The notes under the pieces were generated by a model that did no database searches, was not told where the DNA came from, and saw nothing but the letters and a program-made list of their open reading frames with translations. Of a DNA stretch of 64,000 bases, positions 22,274-33,300 are shown piece by piece. Origin of the DNA: Bathynomus jamesi (Eukaryota; Arthropoda; Malacostraca; Isopoda; Cirolanidae); assembly GCA_023014485.1 (NCBI GenBank), contig JAJOZX010001732.1:740001-804000 (forward strand), read 5' to 3'. Each line of letters begins with the position of its first letter. Positions within the stretch are counted from its first letter, which is position 1. The translations under genes were made by a program, and so were the position numbers.

Positions 22274-22612
22274 GAGTTTGTATATATAATAGAATTTAAA
22301 ATTGATTTTACATTCACTAACAATAATAATAATATTGGTTGAAGTAATATTTGTAATGGAGTGAATTTGGGTCAAAACTAAATAGACACTTTCGGAGAAG
22401 TTAGCTAAAATGTTTTACTTTGTGTTTTATATATATATATATATATAAATAAATATAATTATATATATATTTTATATATATATTATATATAAATATAATT
22501 ATATATATATATTTATATATATATATATATATATTTTATATATATATAATATATATATAAATATATATATATATATAAATAAAATTATTATATATATATA
22601 TATATATATAAA
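22149..22612. repeat. Compound microsatellites (GT)n, (TC)n, (TA)n
   Basis: (GT)n at 22149-22170, (TC)n to (TA)n at 22201-22272, then interrupted (TA)n with TTTTATA at 22431-22612, within or next to the right Polinton inverted repeat. Confidence 0.9.
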
Positions 22613-23820
22613 GTGTGTACTCTTATAGTTATTGTTAATTAAATATACTAGCTTGAAAGAACGAAGAAAACAAATGAACTCCAGTTCCTCTTCTTTGATT
22701 TCGCGGAATTTTCTTCATAAAAAAATATAGAAGGTATAGAGAAAGGGTTGTCAAAAATAAATAGACACTTTCGGAGATTTCGTCTAAATAAAGAGAATGA
22801 TGTAATGGTGTTTTATTTAATTATTTTGGTTGTATATATAAAGTCCACTGTTATTTTCTGTTGTCAATTTGGTGTTTTATTTATTTCTTTTGCTAAGCCA
22901 TGGATTAATATAATAAGCAAATGTATTTCTTCTATTGTTAATATTGGGATTCGTCTAAATGTGTTTTAATTAGATCTCTTTTGCTGTGCAAATTTAAAGA
23001 GAGGGTCTTCCTCACTCTTGCCTTTAATTAATAATATAATTAATATAAATGGTGCTGTCTGGTAACCCTGCATATGTAAATAAATAATAGTGCTTTCTGG
23101 CACCTCGTTTATATATAACTAAATAAATACAGTAGCTGATAACCGTTCCAGAAATAAAAAGCGGTATCTGGCAACTCATCTATATATAACTAAATAATAA
23201 AAATAAAAATCAATAACTGGCAACTCATCTATATATAACTAAATAATAAAAATAAAAATCAATGACTAGCAACTCATCTATATATAAATAAATATATACT
23301 TATAGTGGTATCTGGCACCTCTACTTACATAAATAAATAAATAGAATATATAGTGGTAGCTGGCAACTCAACTTAATATATTACACCTGAACATAACTGA
23401 ATTATATTGGGGTACTGGCAAATCCAGACCCTCTATATAACAGCTGCGGATCCACTGGACGCTCATTATGCGTCTTGCTGGGGCCAGGCGAACATCTCTC
23501 TCTCTTTCTCCTTAGGTTAAGGCTTAGGTTAAGGTTTTCCTTTGGGGGGTGAGGACATCCCATCTTCTCCCCAAAGACCCTCCTCCTCCTCCTTTCTCTC
23601 TCGCTCTTATGTTAAGGTTACCCTTTGGGGTAGGTCATCCTCCCTTCTATCCCCAAAGCTTCCCCCCTTCATTGCAACTTGGGTGATACCCCCCTTGTTG
23701 CAAGACCCCTCCCCCTTTTAAACATCCCCATCCCCCTTTTAAACATCCTCTCACCCCATTTGCAACATTGATTAGTATTTGCAACATTGCATTGCACTCG
23801 TCCATTTTGCGCCCATCCTA
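22365..23820 (-). repeat. Right terminal inverted repeat of the Polinton-like element
   Basis: Reverse complement of the left repeat. From the tip inward: TAGGATGGGCGCAAAATGG; G-rich units; AACCTTAACCTAAGCC; AGAGAG; GCAGCTGTTATATAGAGGG; TTGCCAG-ATTTATT units; GCTTAGCAAAAGAAATAA; a region matching 8010-8100; and finally TTCTCCGAAAGTGTC near 22388. Left and right copies have diverged by many indels, mostly in the microsatellites. Confidence 0.8.
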
Positions 23821-23825
23821 GTGAC

Positions 23826-25260
23826 ATGACACACAATCTCGCCTGTGATTCATTGATGATTCACAGTTCTTCAATGCTTGTAAGGTGGTAACACTGGTTG
23901 ACTTGTTTGGCTGTATAGCACTGTATAAAATATCTACATGCTTCAACGCCATATAAAAAAAAAACGATAAAAAGAAGTTGAATTCTTCATCATCTCACGA
24001 TTTCTTAAATCCCACAGATTCGTATTTTGTTTTGTCATCCCAGCTGTTTTCATTCTGAATTCAGTCGAAGCATTTTAATAACTCTTGTTTGTTCTCTCTA
24101 ATACAATTGACAATTCTGGAATGAAAATTCCTTCGTGTTTCAGACACTTTTGGAATGCATGTGTGGAAAACTTCACAAAGTAAGCTGCTACGTTTGAGAG
24201 AGGTAGTGAAAAATACACCAATTCCACTCACAGTTGAGAAAAATATTCTTATTCTTTTAATTGATGATCAGACTTTCTTCATAATTAAATTTAACTGATG
24301 TGCATAACAGGGGATATAATGCGCATGAGGGTAGTATTCTTTCATTTGCACCTGCACTCCACCATGAGAGCCACGCATTACTGCCGCCCCATCATAGGCC
24401 TGAGCAACAAGTTTGTCCTTTAGGCCAAACTGTTGCAGATGGTCTCTTAACAAATTCGTAATCCCAGCACTTGTCCTATCTTCAATTTCGACGAAAGCTA
24501 AAAACCTTTCAACAGGCCGACATTCTTTCACATAGCGCAATATAACTACAAATTGCGAACGGCAAGCCACATCCGTAGTTTCGTCTGCTTGCATGGAAGC
24601 GTAACGGACTTTATCGACTTCGGATTTCATTTCATCCACATACACTTGATACATGCAGTCTAAAAGATCGTTTTGAATTGTTTTAGATGTGTTTTTCGCC
24701 ACTGTAGCATTTTCAAAATGATCACTTAACCCTTCAACGCCGAACGTTTTTGTAGGGTTAAGTCTAAATGCGTGTATCTGAAACGGTACGTATTCGACCC
24801 AGTCGGCGTTAGAGGGTTAAGGCACTGTCAAACGTTGCTGTGTAGGAAATCATGTCTAAGAATACTCCACAAGTTAAAGATTGTTGCGTTTCATCATGGC
24901 CTCGTAATGGCAGCTCATGAGAAGCACAAAATTTTAAACAGTCTACACTCTACAGTATGATTCTTTTTAAGATATGTGTATTTTTCTTAACTAATTCATT
25001 GTTTCTTAATGTTGAGGCGATATCCGGCATCTATTTCAGGTAAAATGTTCACTGTTCCAAATGTTTTAAATTTGACAGCATTATTCATAGTGAGCCATGA
25101 TTTTCTTTCAAACCAACTAATTGAAACTGTCCTCAGTTTTTACCGTCTTCTTGAGTAATTTTGATATCTTTGGGCTGATATGCACCAAGTCTTTTAATTT
25201 CTAACTTTTCCTCAAGTTTCAACGAGGAAAAGGGAATTTCTGGTAAAGTATGAACACTAG
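23826..25260 (-). pseudogene. hAT transposase, N-terminal and catalytic part
   Basis: The longest frame (24702-24268) contains YASMQADETTDVACRSQFVV with the first catalytic region, then VAQAYDGAAVMRG with the second, then PCYAHQLNLIMKK. These are typical of hAT transposases of the DUF4371/ZMYM-like group. Upstream to about 25260, interrupted frames read KLEIKRLGAYQPKDIK and an RGHDE-type segment. Downstream to 23826 they read a region ending at the Polinton tip. Stops, frameshifts and a 95-bp MITE break it. Its missing C-terminus is at 6478-7055. Confidence 0.8.
24726..24820. mobile_element. TTAA-flanked MITE in the hAT gene
   Basis: Starts TTAACCCTTCAACGCCGA and ends with the inverted form TCGGCGTTAGAGGGTTAA, 95 bp including the TTAA sites. 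A TTAA target implies mobilisation by a piggyBac-type transposase. It interrupts hAT coding sequence, which resumes on both sides. A related unit is at 54793-54969. Confidence 0.75.
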
Positions 25261-25951
25261 TAATTATATTAATGTTAATGGGTACAATTTTAAGGACTAA
25301 ATCAGTGAAGCCAATAGTGATGCACTATAAATCACACTCACGGGTGATAAATGCACAATAAATGGATTAGGGGAGAAACCTCAACACTACCCTATCACGT
25401 CACGTCACTCTCATTACTGCTTGATGGGAGAAGGGCCAGATCTTCCTGTCCCAGACGCAACGTTGCCACATCTTTTATGAGTCAGTGGAAATAACTGTAA
25501 ATTTTCTAACTTTTGGAAACTCGGATAGAAGACTTACCCCCGTAGCTTGAATACAATGCAGCATACTTTTAGGGCCAGTGTGAGGGGGCCCATTTTAACT
25601 AAAAAAACGTGAATTATTAGCGTGTATTCATATATTTTTAAAGAGCTCCTTGAAGGTCCCATTTAGAGAAAATATCCGTGAATCTTTAACTTTCAATTTT
25701 CTTTCATTTTGATTTGGTCAGTGTAACTACTGGTGGGGCCCTGCCCCACTGGCGCAAAAGAAGGAGCCGCCCCTGTGTATATTTATATTTAAAATATACG
25801 CCTAAATCCACTAGTAGATCCAACAGACGGCACTTTTTTAACCTCTCAATTCCTGCAGCAGTATGTACACAAACATCCAATCTGGGAGGAGGAGGGATAG
25901 GAATGGTGGTAATGGGATAAAGGAATGGGGTAGGGAACAACGCTCCCAAGC

Positions 25952-26014
<63 letters not shown>
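25952..26014. repeat. (CA)n(TA)n microsatellite
   Basis: Nine CA units pass directly into a TA run. A second TA run lies at 26096-26133. Confidence 0.95.
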
Positions 26015-26017
<3 letters not shown>

Positions 26018-26139
26018 GGTGTAGAACTGACGAGAACGGGGGAATGAGGGATAAATTCAAGGGCTGGAGATAAAGGAATAAATAAAAATTAATATATATA
26101 TATATATATATATACGGTATATATATATATATCAGTTTC

Positions 26140-28690
26140 TCAGATTACATGACAGATGTCAGAAACTGGGTAAAAGATTTACACTCTCCAACCCCAAATA
26201 TTTTTCTCTGTGGTGATTTTAATTTCCCATTCATGTAATATAGAAGGATAGGAAAAAATGTATGTATACACCAAGAAAAGGGAGGCACACGGAAAGACCA
26301 GGAGCAGGCAAAAATGCTCCTAGCTCTAACCGATGAATTTATGTTAACACAAGAAATGACAGAAAACAAGAAAAAAAGACTGCCTAGATTTGGTATTCAC
26401 AAGCAACAGCAACGTAATTGATAACATAGAAATGTCCCCAAGTATAGTATCGGATCACATTATTCGAATTACAACCAATATAAAACAACAGGAAAGGATA
26501 GAACACACTATCGAAAGAAGCAAATTCATAATTTTGAATTTTCGCTCCAAAGCTATAAACTGGGAAGGTGTTGCATCCAGCATGGAAGTAATAGATTGAA
26601 AAAAAACCATCTTGAAGACAAAGACAATGGAAGAGATGCAACTGATCTTGAGGAAAAGACGCTGGAAATTGTGGAAAGACATTTCCAAAAAATGCAACAA
26701 AGAGGAAAGAGAAGCAGGTTCGAAAGACAAAAGATGTTAACGTTGCGAAAGAGAAAAAGATTGACTGCAAAATTAAGAAATTGCAAAGACAACAGCATCA
26801 GAAAAATATTAAATGATAATCTGCAGATTGTGGCATACAGGGCCTAATTCAGAAGCATAGAGAAAAATAAGACGAGGCTATATAATTAATAAAAGTTAAT
26901 TCAAAGTACTTCTATAATTTTGCAAAAAGGAAGTCCAAAAATCACATGACTATCGGACCTTTGAATAATGAACACAGTGCTTTATCTGATGAGCTAACAG
27001 AAGTATCTGAAATATTAAGAACTTAGTACGAATCGTCTTTTAATATCCTAAAAACTGACAAATTGATATGCTATAGAAACGCGTTCTTTGAAGAAGAACT
27101 ACAAGGGGAAAGTATAACGGACTTCGACTTGACAACAGATAATATTACACAAGCTAAGGGAAACTGAAAGCACACTCGGCGTGCAAGCAATCGCTGAGCC
27201 CCTATATTGGATATGGAGACGATCACTAGACACGGGAGAAATACCATGCATCCTGAAACGAGGAGGATAGTCTCAATATATAAAGGAGATCGGTCCGAGG
27301 CCAAAAATTATAAGCAAGTGTCGCTTACATCTCATCTCACTAAACTATTTGAAAGAATAGATAGAGAAAAAATCTACTGCTTTTTTGAAACTCAGAAAAA
27401 ATTAAATGATAACCAACATGGATTCCGTCAGGCGGATCATGCCTATTACAACTAATGAAACAGTACAACAACATTACTGATGCAACTGAAAGTAATGAAA
27501 AATATGATGTAATATACACAGACTTTGCCAAGGCGTTCGACAAGTGTGACCATAGAATCATAATACACTGAAATACATGCAAATAACAGGAAATGGATAT
27601 ATAATTTCCTTAGTTAGCGGCGGCAAATCGTTACAGTTCAAGGAATATCTTCATCAGAATTAGAGACCCTCAACTCAGTACCATATGGAACAGTATTAGC
27701 TCCACTACTCTTCATAATCATGCTAACTGACATAGATGAAGACGTAAAGATTAGTTGAAAAATAATAAACCAAGAGGATATAGGATCCGTACAGACAGAC
27801 ATGAACAGAATCTACAAGTGGTCAGAAGACAATATGAAATTTAACACAGAAATTTCAACTGTTAAGGTGCAGAAAAAGGGAGGACCTAAAATCTATGGAA
27901 TATTATACCCCAGATGGACAGGAAATTCAGAGAAATTCTAAAACAGAACACTTAAGAGTTGTAATGACTGAGGATGCGAAATTTGAAATAAAAAATAAGA
28001 TAGCAGTAGACAGAGCAAAGAGAGTAACTAAGAACCTTTGAACGAAGGGATAGGAATATAATGATTCCTCGACTGAAAACACTGATCATACCCAAATTGG
28101 AATGCTGCTCGATCCTAACATGCCCAAATAAAAAAGAAGACATTAGACAACTGGATGGGATTCAGAGAAGCTTCACAGCCAAGTTCAATGGGTGCAAAGA
28201 ACTAAAGTACCGGGAAAGGTTACACGAATTAAACCTATATTCACTGGAAGAAAAGAGCGATACACCATTATTTACACTAGGAAAATAATGGAGAAACTAG
28301 CCACTAATCTTACTCTAAACCCTATAACACCCAAACAACTGTGGAAGGTAGAAAAGGAAGACTGTGTCGTGTTCCCAAATTAAAGGCTGGACAGGGAACA
28401 TCTTCAACCCTGAAGGAAAATAGTCTTGTTGTGAGAGGACCAAGCCTGTTTATCCAGCTGCCCAAGGAACTAAGGAACACGAGTGGTGTTGCGTTGGACA
28501 TATTCAAGAGACGATCAGACGTCTGGTTCAGAACAATCCCAGATGAGCAGGCGCACTTGGCTATATGAAGTGGAGGGAACAAGAAACCAACTCTCTACTT
28601 CACCAGGCCAACTCGAGAGGAGGGGCCACAAGCTTGACCTTCGTGAAATAAGAAATCATCGCACGGATCATTTGAAAAGTTGAAAGGAAA
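26140..28690 (+). mobile_element. LINE of the CR1/Jockey group, heavily decayed
   Basis: The order is endonuclease, reverse transcriptase, then C-terminal domain on the plus strand. It starts directly after a (TA)n tract inside the endonuclease, so the 5' end is lost. No poly-A tail or clear target duplication is visible after 28690. Many stops and frameshifts make this the oldest-looking LINE in the window. Confidence 0.75.
26150..28683 (+). pseudogene. LINE ORF2: endonuclease and reverse transcriptase
   Basis: An apurinic-type endonuclease is marked by LCGDFNFPF near 26210 and an SDH motif near 26450. The reverse transcriptase shows SEAKNYKQVSLTSHLTKLFE (near 27300), NDNQHGFRQ (27405), YTDFAKAFDKCDH (27515) and VPYGTVLAPLLFI (27680). 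The catalytic FADD block that should follow is deleted: sequence jumps from DEDVKIS to DMNRIYKWSEDNMKFN. The C-terminal region keeps LDGIQRSFTAKF and RERLHELNLYSLE, typical of the CR1/Jockey group. Inactive. Confidence 0.8.
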
Positions 28691-29482
28691 GGTATATATT
28701 TTCATGTTTCGACTTAATTTAGTATTAATTTATACCTTTTTCGTTTTTTAAACGAAAACACAACGTTAGTTAGGTTTCCCCGCCTTTTCTATTAGAAGTG
28801 AATAAAAGAACTTATTATAAACCTAATTTATTATGTATATGAGTTTAACACCAAGCAAAAATACAATGGAAAAATGAAAATTTGATATCAGTAAAATTTG
28901 TTAAAGAAATGACATTTGAGACACTGATTCTTACTTTAAGAGTTTTTAATTCAGAATTAACACAAGAAAATTAAAATAGAATGGCTGGAATATGTTTTAG
29001 TTAAAAATAGTTACAAATTTAGTACTTATCTTAATGACAGCTGTAACTTTCCGTTCTGTGGGGATTAAATCCTTGTAACTAAAATTTAATGCAGCGACCT
29101 CATACTATTACAATTAACACAATACCTATATATATTTTTATACTTTACGTTTTCTTCAGTTTATTTTTAGTTTAGTTTTATATTAACGGAAAGTAAGTCT
29201 TTATTTCACTATTTTTATTTTTATCTGAGCCACACACGAGTTTCTTTCGTGTTTATTCTTTTCTTTAAGAATTTGGGAGACAAATGAAAATTGTTTCGTT
29301 TACGTGACACGATCTTCTTCGATGTTTAAGGTCTTAGCTTCTAAATTGCACTGATTCTCTTTTCTAATTTCAATTTTGTTACACTTATGCTCCGTCTATT
29401 TTAAAGAAAAATTTTAAATTAAAATTTAAAATCTTCTCTCGAGAATATTCCTCAGGTGAAACCAAAGGGTAAACAAAAATAG
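28691..29482. other. Gene-free AT-rich spacer
   Basis: No coding frame, RNA or repeat recognised between the LINE and the Academ-like element. Confidence 0.55.
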
Positions 29483-29485
29483 CTT

Positions 29486-29917
29486 TAGTCCGGTTGCACG
29501 GGGTGGGAACCCTGCATTGTTTATTATAAAGCAAATCTTGACACATTTTGAAAGCTTATACCACCCTATTCAAGAATCCATCGGGTGTACACCTGACCCC
29601 CGCTTGGCTTTTTCAATCTGGCCGCCATTTTCCAAAATGGCCGGCGAAACTGAAAAATCCCATATCCTGGTCAATACTTTATGGATTTTGATGATCTTGG
29701 TGTCATTTCTAGAGTTTTTTAGGATGATGAGTCGATCTGGAGGGGTTTCAGATACTTTGGGAGTCGTTCTGACCCACATTCGTCAATACTCAAGGTCACT
29801 GGAGGTCAAACGCCCCCCGAAATAAGGAATATCCCATATCCCGGGCAGTCGTGGAGATATTTTGGTGATCTTACTGTCGTTTTTATGGTTTTGGGCGAGA
29901 CTGAGTAGTTCTATAGG
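29486..29917 (+). repeat. Left terminal inverted repeat of the Academ-type element
   Basis: Pairs with 37042-37464. Shared landmarks include GGAACCCTGCATTGTTT, GTGTACACCTGACCCCCGC, GATGAGTCGATCTGGAGGGG and GGGCGAGACTGAGTAGTTC. The outer 20 bases differ by an indel; the inner 390 bp are about 90 percent alike by eye. Confidence 0.9.
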
Positions 29918-30312
29918 CACATGATAACAGTAGGATATCATTTTGCAACTCCATGGGTCAAGTCAAGGTCATTTGAGGTTAAAGTTTGGCCTTGAAATAT
30001 GATAATGCCACAGTTGACATCACTGTATTTGCTTTATTTCAGTGACAATTTCTACAATCTAGCTAACTGCTGAGCACTTAACATCTTTTCTGCAGATAAA
30101 ACCAGATCATAATGCTTAAATGACATAACCCACATTATATGGATATGGATATTCGGATATAAACCACAATTTATGCTGAAGTGCAGGGCACATGCATTCT
30201 ATGGAAGGTTGCAAAGCTACAAGATATGACCTCGTAAGCAAAACAAAGCTCACACCTAGCTGGGGGATTGGCATTGACAACTTTGATGCAGTTATTCACA
30301 TTAGGTAACCAT

Positions 30313-33300
30313 TTATTGGGGGCAAATATCAAAAGACATGGTTGTGTCAGGATCGTCAGGATCATCAGTCTGCTCTTCGTTTGCGTTTTGGGTCAATGGA
30401 TTGTTGCAATCCAAGCCGCTGCCACATGCACAGAACATTGTGCAAGGGATTCCGCGTCCCATGCAGCCGCAGCGACTCCCCCTGCATGCTGATTGTGATT
30501 CACACCCACATCTGATTAGCTTCAGAACTTCATCTGGTGCTAAGCACACTCCTTCACCAACTGTTTTTGGGATGAGAACTCTGTTTGTTTCGTCTCTCTC
30601 CCACCCATAATGCACAGGATCAAGTGGTGGTGGGTCACACTTTAGTGCATCGAGCCAGTTCGCCACAGTGTAGTGGGCTCTGAGCACATTTTGATGGAAA
30701 GCTTCAGTTGTTGGTGGTAGAGAACATAGTTTGGGTGCAGCAGTTCCCGACTTCCCTGTCTTCTGAGCCCATACTCGCTGACGACACTCAGTAAGAGATG
30801 AGGATTTCTTATCCCCATAGCATGCAACAATGAACGCTGTTGCCTCTTTCTCGATATGGTCAAAGCATGCATCAAGGGACCCCAGCTTGTCTAGCTTCCG
30901 ACCCTTCTTGGCTGTGGCAATGGCAGTGGCTTTGCCGATGCCATGTATTGCTGCAACTGTGTCACAACCACTCAAAGCGTGTAGTTTGAGGATTTGTGGG
31001 ATGATGTCTTTGTGCTGGGTTACAGTTGCTCGGATGTCCACTGATTTTCTGCCACGCACTGGAGACTCCATAATCATGGGACAGCCTAGTTTCTTAAATT
31101 CATAGAAGTGAGTCAGCATGGCAAACACGTCTGTGTCATCACAAATGATGGAGATGCGGGCATCAGAATCTTTCTCAGCTTGTGCGATAGCGTGTTGTGT
31201 TATTATCACGTCAGCCTCTTCATGAGATGATGAGAGCTCCAATGCTGCTCGACTCCTGCCTCGCACAATGGAAGTCGGTATGGTCTGCCATCCTGCAAGC
31301 ACTAGCTCATGGTCTTGGGTTACAGTTGCGAGATACTCACTGTCAGCAAGGATTTGCTCACAGAGCAGCCTGTTTAGTTGCTCCTTGTTCGCGGTGCACG
31401 TGAGAACAGCGTCTCTTGTAGGCAATGGGGTGTTGAGGTCCAGCTTGTGAACTCTGCTGCTCTTGCTTCTCATTGCCCGAGTGCTTGATTTCGGAGAGAA
31501 ATCATAGTAGCGATCAAAAGCTAGTACTACAGATGCATGAGAAAGATGTTTCGGTAGCCATACTTTGAAGGTTTGGATAAATGTAGCAACTGTGCCACTA
31601 GCAGGCCAGTCGACTGTCCACAAAACAGCTGACACATCCATGATAACAACTGTTGGTCGACCCCATGTTCGAGAGGATGTTTCCACTCCCAAGTTCTGCT
31701 TCAATGCGGACTTAGCTGCAGTTCTCATTAAGCCATCTGGTTGGAACAGTGCGGGTGGGTATGCCGCAAGCTCTGTTGAGAATACATGGGTCAAGTCAAG
31801 TTCGCGTTCGCTCATCAGCAAACCGATGACGCGTGCATAAATCGCTTCTTGGTCCATAACCAAGTGGGCACCCACCTTGATATGTTTCGTTTTACTTGCA
31901 AAGGTGATGACATGTTTGGAAATGGTGCCATAAAAGCCTTGTGGCCATGATGACTCGTACTGTGCCAGTTGCGTCTTTCCAATACTAACAGCTCTATCGG
32001 CATTGGCATCTGGAGATGCAAGCTGCCCTGTCTGAATATTGTATAAGTTGCCTCCTGGATGTGACTCTGGATCCATTGGGTCCATGCACTTAGAAAGGGA
32101 ATCATGAAGTGATTGGCGATCTTCTCCATCATGTTTGATGCGACCTCCTGCCTCCTCTTTGTGGTACAGATGGAATGTTTCTAGGTGCTCACTCATATCT
32201 AGGAGGTCAGCAGTCAGACTCACACGAGCATTGAGGCTGTATACCCACGTGGCCATCACTTGTGGATTTTGGGTGTTACCAATGACACCACTAGGGCCCT
32301 TCCCACGACGCATCCAGGTACTCTCCAGGAACTGGTCGGTTGGCACCCCATTCCAGAGTCCATCCATGTGATGCATAGAACCCTCTCCTCTCATAAATGC
32401 ATCTAAGACTTCTTCAGGTAACCACGTCATAGATCGAACGAAGAAGAGGCCATATCTACTGTAGTTGTGATGCCCAGCAGCGAAGAAATATGGCAACATA
32501 TTTTCAGCTGTTTGAATGGCCAGAGCATAATCACCTTCATGTGTACTGCGCGTGTATTTCATAATGAGAAAAGTTGGCTTGATGATGATGTCAACCCACA
32601 TACGAGTTGTTCTGCTAGCAGAGGCCAGTTCTTCAAGGACTTGCATCAAGTCAGCCATGGTATTGATACGCTCACCATACTTCAAGAATACAGGTCTGAG
32701 AGCTTCTTCAGTCAGCATGCGAAGTGCACGGGCATTTTGAGGGTACTTTTTTCCTTCTAGCATTTTATCCACTGATCCGAATGTGCCACAGAGAACTTCT
32801 TTCAGGCCACTTCCCGCTGCTAGACTGCCAATCGCACCTATGAAGTCCATCACCAAGTGCATTCCACCAAGGATGGCAACCACATCAGTCAGAAGACTTC
32901 GTGTATGGAACAGGATGTCCACTATAACCTTGTAGATCTGTTGATCTGCTGTGATGACCAAAACACTTTGGTTGGACTCCCTCGTCACTTTAATGCCATT
33001 GTTGATTGCAGTGTTGACAGTGTTGTGGTCCGCTGGCTTCATATTAATGAGTGGCATATACTTGATGGCCGACTTCTTAGCTGGCATCATTCCCGCCTCT
33101 CTACAATGGCGGGTGTTGAAGCCATTGTACTCAGGGGTGCCAGCGACAAACAGTATCCGTCTGAAGAACTCCAGATCTAGCTCTTCTGCACGGTGAAGTG
33201 ACACTTCGGCTGCTCTTGTAAGCTTCTCAGAAGGCTCAAATGAGCAGGTTGCCTCCATGGGCATAGGAGGTTTTTTCGGACCAGTGTATGGCACAACTTC

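Larger units (their letters stand above)
7056..23820 (-). mobile_element. Maverick/Polinton-like large DNA element (decayed)
   Basis: Ends read TAGTATGGGTGC at 7056 and, on the minus strand, TAGGATGGGCGC from 23820. The inverted repeats exceed 1 kb, as in Polintons. Flanking GTGAG (7051-7055) and GTGAC (23821-23825) are a near-match, but no clean 6-bp duplication is visible. The interior carries a protein-primed family B DNA polymerase pseudogene and other minus-strand coding remnants. Integrase, packaging ATPase, protease and capsid genes were not found, so this is a partial or atypical element. It is nested in a hAT element and contains piggyBac, R2-like, mariner and MITE insertions. Removing these leaves roughly 12 kb. 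Confidence 0.65.
6375..25775 (-). mobile_element. hAT transposon split by a large nested insertion
   Basis: The low-coordinate end begins CAGTGGCGACTCG at 6375. The high-coordinate end reads CAGGGGCGGCTCC on the minus strand from 25775. Immediate flanks are TGTATACA (6367-6374) and TGTATATT (25776-25783), an 8-bp target duplication with two differences. The transposase gene runs on the minus strand. Its N-terminal and central parts lie at 23.83-25.25 kb and its C-terminal part at 6.48-7.06 kb, in the correct order, with the Polinton-like element between them. The protein belongs to the hAT group resembling ZMYM/TTF-type zinc-finger proteins. Without the insertion the element would be about 2.6 kb. 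Confidence 0.75.
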
